A stretch of 64,000 nt of DNA from Mycobacteriales bacterium. GTDB taxonomy: Bacteria; Actinomycetota; Actinomycetes; DATLTS01. The stretch spans positions 25,445 through 89,444 of the forward strand of contig DATLTS010000051.1 of NCBI GenBank assembly GCA_035533475.1. The letters run 5' to 3'. The translations under genes were made by a program, and so were the position numbers. The notes under the pieces were generated by a model, which was not told the origin of the DNA, searched no databases, and was given only the letters and a program-made list of their open reading frames with translations. How positions within the stretch are numbered: the first letter of the stretch is position 1; each line of letters opens with the position of its first letter. Below are positions 7,857 through 17,413 of this stretch, piece by piece.

Positions 7857-8993
7857 ATGTCGCAGGACGGCTCGCCGGTCGATGCGCCGGTCCGGGTCCT
7901 GCACGTCCTCGCCGGCGCCGGCGTCGGGGGGACCGAGCGGCAGCTGCTGCTCCTGCTGCCCCGGCTGGCCGGGCTGATCGACACCCGCCTGGTCATCATT
8001 CGCGGGGGGCGGCTCGCGGCCGACTTCGCCCGGGCGGTGCCGACCGAGCTGATCCCCAAACACGGCAAGGTGGACCCGGTGTTCCTGGCCCGCCTGGTCG
8101 CGGCGGTGCGCCGCCAGGCCCCGGACGTGCTCCAGACCTGGGGGACCACGGCCAACGTCTGGGGGGCCGCGGCGGCCCGGCTGGCCGGTGTGCCCCACCT
8201 GGTGGTCACCGAAGGCGCCCTCGACGAGTGGAAGGGGCGCCTGCACCGCCGGGTCGACGCCCGGGTCTACCGCTGGGCGGACCGGGTGGTGACCAACTCG
8301 GCCGCGGTCCGCAGCTTCCTCGCCGTCGGCAACGGCGGGACCCGATTCGAGGTGATCCCGAACGGGGTCGTCGTGCCGGCCGAGGTCGGGCGCGGCGAGC
8401 GGGTTGCTGGACAGGTGGTGTACCTCGGCCGGCTGCATCCGGTGAAGGGCGCGGACCTCCTCGTCGAGGCGATGCCTAGCGTGCTGCGCGCCGTCCCGAA
8501 CGCCCGCTGCCGGCTGGCCGGACCGGCCGAGCAGCCGGTGGAGCGGGAGTTCGCGGGGTCGCTGCGTGCCCGGGTCGCCGAGCTCGGGCTCACCGAGCGG
8601 ATCGAGTTCGTCGGCCCGGTCAGCGACCCCACCGGGCTGCTCGGCGCGGCCGCGGTCGTCGTGGTCCCGTCCCGCAGCGAGGGATCCCCGAACGTCGTCT
8701 ACGAGGCGATGGCGCAGGCCGCGCCGCTGGTGGCGACCGCCGTCGGCGGGACCGCCGAACTGTTGGCGCACGGCGAGACCGGGCTGCTGGTCCGGCCCGG
8801 GGACCCGCAGGAGCTCGCCGCCGCCATCGTGGCGTGCCTCACCGATCCGCGGGCGGCAACCGCCCGGGCGCAGTCCGCGCGCGCCATGGCGGCAGCGAAG
8901 TTCGACATCGACGTCGTGGCCGGGCTTTGGGCCGCGCTGTATCGCGACGTCACCGCCGTCCCGTCGGCATCGATCCCCGGAGCCGGGCCGTGA
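7857..8993 (+). CDS. Glycosyltransferase family 4
   Basis: A 378-residue GT-B enzyme. N-terminal VLHVLAGAGVGGTERQLLLL is the usual glycine-rich acceptor-domain start; LQTWGTTANVWGAAAARL and VIPNGVVVPAE follow; the donor domain has VVYLGRLHPVKGADLLVEAM and the catalytic E-x7-E region SRSEGSPNVVYEAMAQAAPL. ATG at 7857 has GAAAGG upstream. It begins a four-gene + strand run with stop/start overlaps (GTGA to the Wzy-like gene), so it is probably cotranscribed with the ligase/polymerase and two more glycosyltransferases. Specificity unknown. Confidence 0.88.
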   Translation: MSQDGSPVDAPVRVLHVLAGAGVGGTERQLLLLLPRLAGLIDTRLVIIRGGRLAADFARAVPTELIPKHGKVDPVFLARLVAAVRRQAPDVLQTWGTTANVWGAAAARLAGVPHLVVTEGALDEWKGRLHRRVDARVYRWADRVVTNSAAVRSFLAVGNGGTRFEVIPNGVVVPAEVGRGERVAGQVVYLGRLHPVKGADLLVEAMPSVLRAVPNARCRLAGPAEQPVEREFAGSLRARVAELGLTERIEFVGPVSDPTGLLGAAAVVVVPSRSEGSPNVVYEAMAQAAPLVATAVGGTAELLAHGETGLLVRPGDPQELAAAIVACLTDPRAATARAQSARAMAAAKFDIDVVAGLWAALYRDVTAVPSASIPGAGP

Positions 8994-10360
8994 GCCATGC
9001 CGGCACGAACCGGCTGCCCCTGGCTCGGCCGGCCCGGCTCCGACGGGGCGCCGGTGGCGGCCCCGGCGTCGCCGGCCTGCTCCTGCCCGGTCTGGTCGTC
9101 GTAGTCGGTGCCGGCCTCGCGGCGGCCGCCAGCTGGGCGACCGTCCCGGTGCTCGGCGGGCTGGCCGCGCTCGGTTGCCTCGCCTTCTTCGGCGCCCGGC
9201 CGCAATGGGCGCTGATCCTGTTCGTGGCCACGATCCCGCTGGAGTACGAGTTCAGGTTGGGCGCGAGCCCGTCGCTGACCATCACCAAGCTGGCCGGCGG
9301 GCTGTGCTTCGCCGCGTTCGCCATCTACGCGGTCCGCCAGCGGCGGCCGCTGTTCCTCGACAGCAGCCACCTGCTCATCGTCGGCCTGCTGCTGCTCGCC
9401 CTCGCCTCCACCGCGCTCTCGCAATCGGTGTCGGAGGGCACGACCACCACGCTGCGGTACGTGAGCTGGGCGCTGCTCTACTTCGTGCTCACCCAGTTCC
9501 CGGGCGACCGGGCGTTGCTCCGCCGGCTGGTCTGGGCCCTGGTCCTGAGCTCCGGCGCCGCCGGCGCGATCGGCAGCTACAACTTCCTGGCCGGGCTCAC
9601 CCAGCTGGCCGACCTGCGCTACGGGCAGCAGAACGACTACGCCTTCGTGCTCGCGGCGGTCTTGCCGATCGGTGCGTGGCTGGTGCTGAACCAGACCGGA
9701 TGGCGTCGGATTGTGGCGCTCGTATCGGCCGGATTGATCGCCGCCGGCATCGTCCTCAGCGTTTCCCGAGGCGCGTGGCTCGCGGTCGTCGCGTCCTTCG
9801 TCCTGTACGCGGCGGCCAACCGCCAGCATGCCAGCCGGATCGTCGGCCTGGCCCTCGTCGCCGCCGTGGTCACGTCCCTGTTCGTCTACGCCAACCCGGG
9901 ACGGGTGAGCCAAGGCGTGCAGGCCAAACAGGTGGTCGCCCAGGAGAACGTCGACAGCCGCCTCGCGCTCTATCAGGGCGCCCTTGGCCTGACCGTCCGG
10001 CACCCGCTGCTCGGCGTCGGCCCCGGGAACTTCGGCAACTACTACTACCAGATCACCGGCGCCCCGCCGGGAACACCGCCGCTGCTCGTCGTCCACGACA
10101 CCTACCTCGAGGTCGCCGCCGAGCTCGGCGTTCCCGGCTTCATCTTCTTCATGACCTTCCTCGCCATGTGTCTGCTCCGGCTCAACGGGGCGGTGCGTTC
10201 CGGGGCCGGCCCGCCCGGGCTCGCGGGTTTCGTCCGCGCGTCGTTCATCGCGGTGCTCGTCGGGTTTCTCACCTTGTCCGAGGAGTTCTTCGCCCCGGTC
10301 TGGCTGCTCGGGGGCCTGGCCACGATCCTGTGGGTGGAGTCGTGCGAGTCCTCCACGTGA
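8990..10360 (+). CDS. O-antigen ligase / Wzy-type polysaccharide polymerase
   Basis: A 456-residue integral membrane protein with about eleven hydrophobic segments. The Wzy_C core has SVSRGAWLAVVASFVLY and, after a large extracytoplasmic loop, HPLLGVGPGNFGNYYYQITG and VHDTYLEVAAELGVPGFIFF, the family pattern of a conserved His and Glu. Such proteins polymerise lipid-linked repeat units or ligate the chain at the outer face of the membrane; sequence alone does not tell these apart. GTG at 8990 overlaps the previous stop (GTGA). The gene's last 19 bases overlap the next glycosyltransferase. Confidence 0.88.
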   Translation: MSHAGTNRLPLARPARLRRGAGGGPGVAGLLLPGLVVVVGAGLAAAASWATVPVLGGLAALGCLAFFGARPQWALILFVATIPLEYEFRLGASPSLTITKLAGGLCFAAFAIYAVRQRRPLFLDSSHLLIVGLLLLALASTALSQSVSEGTTTTLRYVSWALLYFVLTQFPGDRALLRRLVWALVLSSGAAGAIGSYNFLAGLTQLADLRYGQQNDYAFVLAAVLPIGAWLVLNQTGWRRIVALVSAGLIAAGIVLSVSRGAWLAVVASFVLYAAANRQHASRIVGLALVAAVVTSLFVYANPGRVSQGVQAKQVVAQENVDSRLALYQGALGLTVRHPLLGVGPGNFGNYYYQITGAPPGTPPLLVVHDTYLEVAAELGVPGFIFFMTFLAMCLLRLNGAVRSGAGPPGLAGFVRASFIAVLVGFLTLSEEFFAPVWLLGGLATILWVESCESST

Positions 10361-11388
10361 TCCAACAGATGCGGACCGGCGGTGCCGAGTCGGTCGTCGC
10401 GCGGCTGGTGCGGGCGAGCGCCTCCCGCGGCGTGGAGTGCGCCATCGTCGCCGAGCCGGGGGACCTGGCGTCGGAGCTCGACGTCGCCTGCTACCCGATC
10501 CGGCTGCTCGAACGTCATCCACTGCGCCTGCCCGGCGCCGTCCGCGACGTCCGGCGGGCCCTCGCGGCGTTTCGGCCCGACGTCTGCCACGTGCACAATC
10601 CCGGGATGGCGGTGGTGACCGCCCTGGCGACCCGCCGCCCGGCGCTGGCCACCGTGCACGGTCTGCCGGCCGGCGACTACCCGAGGGCGGCCCGGCTGTT
10701 GCGCTGGGGGCGGCTGCCGGTGGTTTCCTGCGGCCCGGGGGTCGACGAGGCGTTGCGCGCGGAAGGGCTCCGGCCGCACCGAATGGTGCCCAACGGGGTC
10801 GCGCCGGCCCCCGCCCCGATCGACCGGCGCGACGTTCTGCGCGCGTGGCGGCTGCCGCCGCAGAGCCGGCTGGTGGTCGGCGTAGGGCGGCTCGCCGCGG
10901 TGAAGAACCAGGCCCTGGCGATCCGCGCGCTGCCCGAGATGCCGGCGGCGGTGCGGCTGATCCTGATCGGCGAAGGGCCGGAGCGCGATGCCCTCGAGGC
11001 GCTCGCCGCCCGACTCGACGTGGCCGGTCGGGTGGTCTTCGCCGGAACCCGGGCGGACGCCCGGGCCATCCAGGCGGTGGCGGACGTCGCCGTATCCACC
11101 TCCACCTCGGAGGGCATGTCGCTTGCGATCTGCGAGGCGATGGCCGACCGCCGCCCGGTGGTCGCAACCGACGTCCGGGGGTCGCGGGAGATCATCGATG
11201 ACGGGCGAACCGGCCTGCTGGTCCCGGCAGGCGACGCCACCGGGTTTGCCGTCGCCGTGACCCGGCTCCTCGACGATCCGGCGCTCGGGGGGCGGCTCGG
11301 GGCGGCCGCCGCGGAGGCCGTGTCCGGCTACACCGAGACCGCGATGGTCGACGGCTACCTGGAGCTGTACCGGGAGCTGGCCCGGTGA
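10342..11388 (+). CDS. Glycosyltransferase family 4
   Basis: A 348-residue GT4 enzyme beginning VRVLHVIQQMRTGGAESVVA. It has the acceptor-domain segment VCHVHNPGMAVVTALATRR, then the donor domain LVVGVGRLAAVKNQALAIRA, LILIGEGPERDALEALA and the E-x7-E stretch STSEGMSLAICEAMADRRPV. GTG at 10342 lies inside the end of the Wzy-like gene, indicating tight coupling. It hands over to the next GT2 gene by a GTGA overlap. Substrate not predictable. Confidence 0.88.
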   Translation: MRVLHVIQQMRTGGAESVVARLVRASASRGVECAIVAEPGDLASELDVACYPIRLLERHPLRLPGAVRDVRRALAAFRPDVCHVHNPGMAVVTALATRRPALATVHGLPAGDYPRAARLLRWGRLPVVSCGPGVDEALRAEGLRPHRMVPNGVAPAPAPIDRRDVLRAWRLPPQSRLVVGVGRLAAVKNQALAIRALPEMPAAVRLILIGEGPERDALEALAARLDVAGRVVFAGTRADARAIQAVADVAVSTSTSEGMSLAICEAMADRRPVVATDVRGSREIIDDGRTGLLVPAGDATGFAVAVTRLLDDPALGGRLGAAAAEAVSGYTETAMVDGYLELYRELAR

Positions 11389-12362
11389 CGCGCCGGCCCC
11401 GGGTGAGCCTGGTCATGCCGGCGTACAACGCGGCGGCGACGATCGGCGCCGCCCTGTCCTCGGTGCTCGCCCAGACCCTCGCCGACGTGGAGACCGTGAT
11501 CGTGGACGACGGCTCCACCGACGCGACCGTCGACATCGCGCGGGCGGTGGCACCCGGGGCGACGATCGTCCGCCAGCCCAACGCCGGAGTCGGCGCCGCC
11601 CGGGCGGCGGGGATCGCGGCGGCGCGCGGCGAGCTCATCGCCTTCTGCGATGCCGACGACCTGCTCTTCGACCGCCACCTCGAGGCGCTGTACGCGGTGT
11701 GGACCGAGCGGGGGAATGGCGGCATCGCGACGGCGAACGCCTACTGGTGGTTGCCCGGCGGGATCGACGTCCGCAAGCTGCGTCACCGGGGGCGCTTCCC
11801 GCCCCCGGCCGAGCAGCGGCGGGCGATCCTGGCGTCGAACTTCCTCTCGACCATGTCGATGTTCCCACGGACCATGGTCGACCACGTCGGGTCGTTCGAC
11901 CCGACGCTGCGCCAGGGCGAGGACTGGGAGTTCTGGATCCGCGCGGTGCTCGCCGGCTACCCGGTCGTGCACCAACCGCGCCCGCTCGCGCTGTACCGGT
12001 GGAGTGTCGACGGGCTGTCCGCGCGGGCGGAGTCGTTCCGGGCCGCCGAGCACGAGATCCTCACCCGGGTGGCCGCCCGGCCGGATCTGACGGATTCGGA
12101 AAGGGCCTGGGTGGGCCGCCGGCTCGCCGCCCCGACCCCCAACGACCTCGCCGGGCAGGGCGACCGTGCGCTGCGCGTCGGGCAGTACCGGGCGGCCGCC
12201 CGGCTCTACGGCGCCGCGGCCGAACTGATCCCCGACGAGACGCCGCTGGTGCGCAAGGCTCGGATCATGCGGCCGGTACCTTGGCTGGTCGGCCCGGTGC
12301 TTCGCCGCCGCCAGCTCGCCCGGGAGGCCCGGCTGGGCATGGACGAGCGGCACGACCGCTGA
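11385..12362 (+). CDS. Glycosyltransferase family 2
   Basis: A 325-residue GT-A inverting glycosyltransferase. The N-terminus reads RVSLVMPAYNAAATIGAALS, followed by VIVDDGSTDATVDIA, the metal/nucleotide motif FCDADDLLF, and QGEDWEFWIRAVLAGYPVVH, which carries the ED acid-base region. The last 100 residues are helical and not typical of the minimal GT2 fold. GTG overlaps the preceding stop by GTGA. It ends the first + strand transferase run and faces the Wzc-like gene tail to tail with a two-base gap. Confidence 0.88.
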   Translation: MTRRPRVSLVMPAYNAAATIGAALSSVLAQTLADVETVIVDDGSTDATVDIARAVAPGATIVRQPNAGVGAARAAGIAAARGELIAFCDADDLLFDRHLEALYAVWTERGNGGIATANAYWWLPGGIDVRKLRHRGRFPPPAEQRRAILASNFLSTMSMFPRTMVDHVGSFDPTLRQGEDWEFWIRAVLAGYPVVHQPRPLALYRWSVDGLSARAESFRAAEHEILTRVAARPDLTDSERAWVGRRLAAPTPNDLAGQGDRALRVGQYRAAARLYGAAAELIPDETPLVRKARIMRPVPWLVGPVLRRRQLAREARLGMDERHDR

Positions 12363-12364
12363 GC

Positions 12365-13750
12365 TCAGCTGGAGGCTCCGCGGACCGTCTCCCGGGCCGA
12401 CCTGGCCCGCAGGTAGGGGCTGCCGTAGCCCACCGAGTCACGCACCCGGGCGCGGTTGAGCACGGTGGCGGTGGGTGTCACTCCGATGATCTTGAGCCGG
12501 TCGAGGGCGCGCTTGATGTCCCGCCGGCTCGCCGAGCCTGAGCTGGCGACCAGCAGCGTGGTGCTGCAGAACTTGGCCATCACCCGGGAATCGTTGATCG
12601 GCATCAGCGGGGTGGCGTCGAGCACCACCGCGTAGCGGCGCTCCATCTCGCGCAGCACGGCGGGGAAGGCGGAGTCGAGCAGCACGCTCGGATCCTCCAC
12701 CAGCTCCCCGCTCGTCAGCACGTGCAGGTTCGCCAGCGTCGTCCCCTGGACGGCGTCCTCGAACGGCAGGCCGCGCAGCACGTCCATCAGCCCCGGCGAC
12801 TTGCGCACCCCGGTCGGCTCCTCGGAGAGCAGCTCCTCGAGCCGTCCCCGTCGCAGATCGCCGTCCACGAGCAGCGTCTCGACCCCGGACCGGGCCAGCG
12901 CGACGGCCAGGCCGAACGCGACCGTGGTCTTGCCGTTGGCCACGCCGGGACTCGTGACCAGGACGGAGTCGGCGTCGAACTGGGTGAGCTGGAGGGCCAC
13001 CCCGAGGTCACGCATCGCCTCGGCTACCGGACGCAGCCGGTCGTCGGTGAGGAGCGCGTCCACGCTGTGGATCCGCGGGACCCGACGGCTCTCCGGGATC
13101 TCACCGAACACCTGGATCCCGGCGGCGTGCCGGAGGGCCTCCGCGTCCTCGATCGTCCCGCCGGTCTGATCACGGACCCAGGCGGCGATGAACGCGACGA
13201 TCAGACCGAGCAGCACCCCGGCGCCGATGGTGACCGTCTTGCGGGGGGAGACCGGTGCGGTGGGCAGGACCGGCGACTCGATCTCGTCCACCTTGATCAG
13301 GATGTTGCCGCCCAACTGCCCGGCCTTGACCCGGGTGTTCAGGGCGGTGACGTAGGCCGCCGCCGACAGTTGGGCGTCCAGCGGGCTCGTCGAGTTGGTG
13401 CTCAGCTTGAGAATCGTCGGGGCGTTCGGGAACGTCGAGACCTTCGCGTCGGTGAGGGCGTAGTTGCCCGGCTGGGTCGCGAGCTGCGCCCGGGCGATCA
13501 CCCGGGTGTCGGCGGCGGTGATCTCCTCGGCGTAGGCCGGCGTGAGCACGCCGATCTGCGGCAGGATCTCCAGCGCCAGGGCCGGGTTCGCCGCGGTGGT
13601 GACCGGGGTCAGCGAAAGCGTGGCGGACGCCTGGTAGACCGGGGTCTGCAGCTCCAGGGCGCCGATCGACGCGCCGATCACGGCCAGCAGCGCCAGGACG
13701 AAGGTCACCCAGCGCCGGCGCAACACCGCGAGGACGTCGGGCAGGTTCAT
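12365..13750 (-). CDS. Chain-length determinant / BY-kinase-like ATPase (Wzc/CapAB fusion type)
   Basis: A 461-residue fusion of a Wzz-like membrane domain and a cytoplasmic P-loop ATPase that controls polysaccharide chain length and export. First helix VTFVLALLAVIGASIGAL (about residues 15-32), extracytoplasmic loop, second helix VTIGAGVLLGLIVAFIAAWV (about 175-195), then Walker A (VTSPGVANGKTTVA) and Walker A' (TLLVDGDLRRGRLEE). The C-terminus has only YGSPY, not the tyrosine cluster typical of autophosphorylating BY-kinases, so kinase activity is doubtful. ATG at 13750 has GGGAG upstream; longer readings are less likely. Transcribed away from the secreted glycosidase across a 284-base gap. 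Confidence 0.88.
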   Translation of the reverse strand: MNLPDVLAVLRRRWVTFVLALLAVIGASIGALELQTPVYQASATLSLTPVTTAANPALALEILPQIGVLTPAYAEEITAADTRVIARAQLATQPGNYALTDAKVSTFPNAPTILKLSTNSTSPLDAQLSAAAYVTALNTRVKAGQLGGNILIKVDEIESPVLPTAPVSPRKTVTIGAGVLLGLIVAFIAAWVRDQTGGTIEDAEALRHAAGIQVFGEIPESRRVPRIHSVDALLTDDRLRPVAEAMRDLGVALQLTQFDADSVLVTSPGVANGKTTVAFGLAVALARSGVETLLVDGDLRRGRLEELLSEEPTGVRKSPGLMDVLRGLPFEDAVQGTTLANLHVLTSGELVEDPSVLLDSAFPAVLREMERRYAVVLDATPLMPINDSRVMAKFCSTTLLVASSGSASRRDIKRALDRLKIIGVTPTATVLNRARVRDSVGYGSPYLRARSARETVRGASS

Positions 13751-13981
13751 CGGGCTCCCGGCAGCTGAAGGTTTCGAGCGTCTCAGGATAGTGGCGCAGC
13801 ATCGGAGTTCCCGGGGCGGATCCGCCAGGCCTGGGAATTGCCCCGGCGGCCCTGTTTCGCCTCGACCTCTGGCCGTCGATGACCATCCGTGACCGAAAAT
13901 TGCGACAAACCGGCGCATATCACCGAGAAAAAATACTCAGGGTCACCCCAATGGGCGGGTCAGCGTTCGCCCGAATGCCCC

Positions 13982-14023
13982 GATCCCCAAAGAGAAGCGA
14001 CGCACCTCGACGTCGTGGGGATC
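13982..14023 (+). promoter_or_regulatory. Two-tier hairpin abutting the ribosome-binding site of the GHL15 gene
   Basis: GATCCCC (13982-13988) pairs with GGGGATC (14017-14023); inside it CGACG (13998-14002) pairs with CGTCG (14011-14015) around an 8-base loop. The structure ends one base before GGAGG (14024-14028), so it could control ribosome access. The rest of the 13751-14034 gap shows no convincing promoter pair. Confidence 0.4.
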
Positions 14024-14034
14024 CGGAGGCGGAA

Positions 14035-16185
14035 GTGTTCAGGCGAGCGTTCACCATCGTGGTTGCCGGTGCGGCAGCGGCCACCTCGCTGATCGGTACC
14101 GCCGGGCAGGCGTCGGCGGCCACGCTCCCCAACCCCGCGACCGGCCTGATGGCGCTGCGCTCCGGGGACCTGCCGGCCGCCACCCAGCTCGGCCGGTACG
14201 ACGTGATGGTGCTCGGCCAGCCCTCGGAGTGGGCGCAGATCCCCGCGCTCAAGGCGGCCGACCCCTCGCTCAAGGTCTACATCTACAAAGACGTCCAGGC
14301 GACCACGACGAACGAGGTCGTCGGAGGCGTGGACCAGACCCCGCTCACGACCGGTGTCGGGTACGCCGAGGCCGCCGCATCGCACCCCGAATGGTTCCTC
14401 CAGGACACCACCGGAGCCCGGGTGCCGTTCGACGACTACGCCGGGGACTGGTGGATGGACGTCGCATCCCCGAGCTACCAGGCCGCCTGGGCGGCCAACG
14501 TCGCCGCCGACGTTCACCGCTACGGGGCGGACGGGGTGATGATGGACGACGTCAACGCCGCCCTCGGATTCCACCTGGCCTCCGGCACGACCCTCGCGAA
14601 GTACCCGACCGACGCCTCGTGGGCCGCGGCCACCCAGAGCTTCCTCGAAAGCGTCGTCCCGGCGCTGCACGCCTCCGGTGTCCAGGCGATTGCCAACATC
14701 AGCGAGCCGTGGAGCACCAACTGGGAGCCGCTGTGGCAGCGGTGGGTCGGCGACGTCGACGGCGTGATGTACGAGTACTGGTCCAAGTACGGTCACGACT
14801 CGAGCTACGCCCGCCTCGGCGACGCGGGCTGGGGTTGGCAGATGCAGCAGGCCGACGACGTGGAGTCCGCCGGCAAGATCTTCCTCCCGGTGACCTACGG
14901 CGACATCAACGACACCACGTCCCAGACCTACGCGCGGGCCAGCTTCCTGCTGACCTGGAACGGTGGCCAGGCCGGGCAGATCTGGTCACCCACCTCGACG
15001 AACACCGATCCCTGGCAGCCGGCCTGGACCGCGTCGGTCGGTACCCCGACCGGGGCCCGGACCCAGCTCGCATCCGGGGTGTGGCAGCGGCAGTTCACCG
15101 CCGGCCAGGTGCTCGTCAACCCCAGCACCACGGCGACGGTGACCGTTCCGCTGGGCGCGACCTTCACCGAGCCGGACGGCACGGCGGTCAGCGCGGTGAC
15201 CCTCGGTCCGACCCAGGCGGCGGTGCTCCAGTCCGCCGCGGACCCCTCGACGGCGTCAACCCTGCTGGCCGCTCGCGGGGGGGCCGCGTCGCCGGTTCCG
15301 GCGACAAGCGCCAGCGCCCAGTCGACGGTCGCCTCGATCGCCTACCCGCCGGGCGCGGCCACCGTGCTCACCGTCGAGGGCACCGACCACGCGGTGTGGA
15401 TGGCCCGCGGAAGCGGCGGGGGCTGGCATGACCTCGGCGGGGTGACCACCGCCGCACCGGCCGTGGTCAGCATCCCCAACGGCTCGGGCTCGTCCGAGCT
15501 CGCGTTCTTCGCGATCAGCAGCAACCGTCGCGTCTATGTGCGCACCCTGAACCAGGGGTGGACGCAGTTCGTCGGGGCCGGCGCCTGCCTCGACGCCCCC
15601 GGTGCCGTGGTGACCGACGCCGCCGCCTTCGGCAGCGTTCCCTCCTGGTCCGACGGGCAGGCCGTCGTCGTCTCCTGCGAGAGCACGAACCACCTGCTCT
15701 ACTACGCGGTGGCGCCGGTGCCCGCGAACGGCTCCGCTCCGCACGCCGGGGGTTGGACCCGCCTCGGCGGCCGCCAGGTGGACAGCGGACCGGCCATCGC
15801 CTCCGTCGACGGGCGGGTCAGCTTCTTCGCCGACGGGACCGACGGCCGGGTGGACACGCTGACCCTCGGCGCTGGTAGCCACTGGCAGACGCTGCCGTGG
15901 ACGTGCTTCGGCCGCCCGGCGGTGGCGACCGTCGCCTCGACGACCACGTTCTTCTGCCGCACCCATGGCGGCAACGCCCTGGTCGCGGAGGGGAGCCCGG
16001 CGGGCTGGACCGGACCCCGGTTGCTGGCCGCCCGGCTGACCGGTGCCGTCGGCCTCGCCGCCGACGCCGCGGGCCGCACGTTCTACGTCCAGGGCCCGAA
16101 CGGCCTCTACTCGCGCAGCGGCACCACCGGTTGGATCCGACTCGACCGGGCCGTTTTGAACGGGGCCGGCGCGGTCGGCACCTGA
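14035..16185 (+). CDS. Secreted GHL15-type glycoside hydrolase with C-terminal four-cysteine propeller-like module
   Basis: A 716-residue exported protein. FRRAFTIVVAGAAAATSLIG is a signal peptide with cleavage near QASAA. Residues about 35-330 resemble the hypothetical glycosyl hydrolase family 15 TIM barrel: KVYIYKDVQATTT, HPEWFLQDTTGARVPF, WWMDVASPSYQAAWAAN, YGADGVMMDDVNA (candidate acidic catalytic residues), GVMYEYWSKYG. A short beta domain follows, then from about residue 430 a roughly 285-residue repeat module with GGGWHDLGG and GGWTRLGG and four cysteines (GACLD, VVSCES, PWTCFG, FFCRT), also found on the S53 protease near 46 kb. GTG at 14035 has GGAGG five bases upstream. It probably trims or releases the polysaccharide made by this locus. 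Confidence 0.8.
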   Translation: MFRRAFTIVVAGAAAATSLIGTAGQASAATLPNPATGLMALRSGDLPAATQLGRYDVMVLGQPSEWAQIPALKAADPSLKVYIYKDVQATTTNEVVGGVDQTPLTTGVGYAEAAASHPEWFLQDTTGARVPFDDYAGDWWMDVASPSYQAAWAANVAADVHRYGADGVMMDDVNAALGFHLASGTTLAKYPTDASWAAATQSFLESVVPALHASGVQAIANISEPWSTNWEPLWQRWVGDVDGVMYEYWSKYGHDSSYARLGDAGWGWQMQQADDVESAGKIFLPVTYGDINDTTSQTYARASFLLTWNGGQAGQIWSPTSTNTDPWQPAWTASVGTPTGARTQLASGVWQRQFTAGQVLVNPSTTATVTVPLGATFTEPDGTAVSAVTLGPTQAAVLQSAADPSTASTLLAARGGAASPVPATSASAQSTVASIAYPPGAATVLTVEGTDHAVWMARGSGGGWHDLGGVTTAAPAVVSIPNGSGSSELAFFAISSNRRVYVRTLNQGWTQFVGAGACLDAPGAVVTDAAAFGSVPSWSDGQAVVVSCESTNHLLYYAVAPVPANGSAPHAGGWTRLGGRQVDSGPAIASVDGRVSFFADGTDGRVDTLTLGAGSHWQTLPWTCFGRPAVATVASTTTFFCRTHGGNALVAEGSPAGWTGPRLLAARLTGAVGLAADAAGRTFYVQGPNGLYSRSGTTGWIRLDRAVLNGAGAVGT

Positions 16186-16204
16186 GCGACCCGGCGCAGG
16201 AGGC

Positions 16205-17329
16205 TCACTGGCGCACCATCCGCTCCAGGAGCGCCACCAGCGGCGCCGCGGCCGCCGCCGGTCCGTGCCGGGCCTCGATGTAGGCGCGGCCGGCCGTGCC
16301 CCGCCGGGCGCGCTCGTCGCCGTCGGTCAGCAACCGGGCCACCGCGGACGCCAGCTCACCGGAGCTGGTAGCCACGACCAGGCCAGGATTGGGCGCCAGG
16401 CCCTCCGCCCCGGGCGGCGTGCACACCACCGGAACGGCGCTGGCCAGGGCCTCCAGCACCTTGACCTTGGTCCCGCTCCCACGCCCCGGCGGGAAGACGA
16501 GCACGGACACCGACCGCAGGAACCCGGCCGCCGACTCCACCGGCCCGGTTACGGTGACCCCCGGTCCGGCCAGCTCGGCGGCGAGCCGGTCGGTCCCCCG
16601 ACCGGCGACGTGCAGCCGAGCGTCCGGCAGCAGCGCGCGGACCAGCGGCCAGACCTCCCGGCAAAGCCGCAGCATCGCCTGCCGGGTCGGCGCCCACGAG
16701 GCGGTCCCGATGATCCCGGCGACCGGCGCCACCGGCCCCGCGGCCAGCGGGTAGTCGGCCGGGTCGATCGCGAGCGGGACGACCGCCGTCCCGCCGCCGG
16801 GGCGCCCCGGACGCAAACCGGCCAGCACCTCCGCGGAGTTCGCCACCAGCCAACGGCTGTCCCCGATCGCCCGGCGCTCGGCCCGGGCGAACTCCAGCCG
16901 GTGCCGGAACGCGGGCCGCCAAGGCGCGCCGAGCGGGGCATCGCGGCGCGCCCGGTAGTGCAGGTGCAGCGCGGTCGGCCGGTCGGCGACCTCCCGGGAT
17001 AGGCAGGCCGTCTCGATCTGGTCGAGGTAGACGGCGTCGGAGCGCCCGGCGGCCTCCCGCACCCGGTCGGCGAACGCACCGCGGGCCAGATCCGCGACCG
17101 GGTGGCGCAGCCGGTCCCAGCGGCCGGCCGTCGTGCCCGGCACCGCGACGATCTCGACGTCGAGGTCGTCGGGCGGGTCGCCGGGGGCCGCGAACTCCTG
17201 GCGCGGGGCGAGCGTTTCGACGTCCACCCCGCAGGCGCGCAGCCCGCGCAGCAGCGCGACCATGCAGCGGCCGGCCGCCCCGCCCTCGACGAGCGGGGGT
17301 TGGGCGGTCACCACCAGCAGCCTGGTCAC
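16205..17329 (-). CDS. Glycosyltransferase family 4
   Basis: A 374-residue GT-B enzyme starting TRLLVVTAQPPLVEGGAAGR. Visible landmarks: TALHLHYRARRDAPL, VVPLAIDPADYPL, AGIIGTASWAPTRQAMLRL, LHVAGRGTDRLAAEL, then VSVLVFPPGRGSGTKVKVLE and a C-terminal helix. The usual E-x7-E is replaced by GSGTKVKVLEALASAVPVV, the form found in many sugar transferases that lack the first Glu. GTG at 17329. It converges on the secreted glycosidase and diverges from the next GT2 gene, so it is a single-gene unit. Confidence 0.82.
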   Translation of the reverse strand: MTRLLVVTAQPPLVEGGAAGRCMVALLRGLRACGVDVETLAPRQEFAAPGDPPDDLDVEIVAVPGTTAGRWDRLRHPVADLARGAFADRVREAAGRSDAVYLDQIETACLSREVADRPTALHLHYRARRDAPLGAPWRPAFRHRLEFARAERRAIGDSRWLVANSAEVLAGLRPGRPGGGTAVVPLAIDPADYPLAAGPVAPVAGIIGTASWAPTRQAMLRLCREVWPLVRALLPDARLHVAGRGTDRLAAELAGPGVTVTGPVESAAGFLRSVSVLVFPPGRGSGTKVKVLEALASAVPVVCTPPGAEGLAPNPGLVVATSSGELASAVARLLTDGDERARRGTAGRAYIEARHGPAAAAAPLVALLERMVRQ

Positions 17330-17413
17330 CGGCCGCTCCCCTCGCTCGGCGCGAACTGTAACCGCCCGCGTCGGCTCGGCTCACTACCCTGGGCGGACGG
17401 GACGGAGGGCACA

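Noticed and set aside
13751..14034. ydaO-type c-di-AMP riboswitch before the secreted glycosidase
   Set aside because: The conserved core could not be matched; only a simple nested hairpin is supported.
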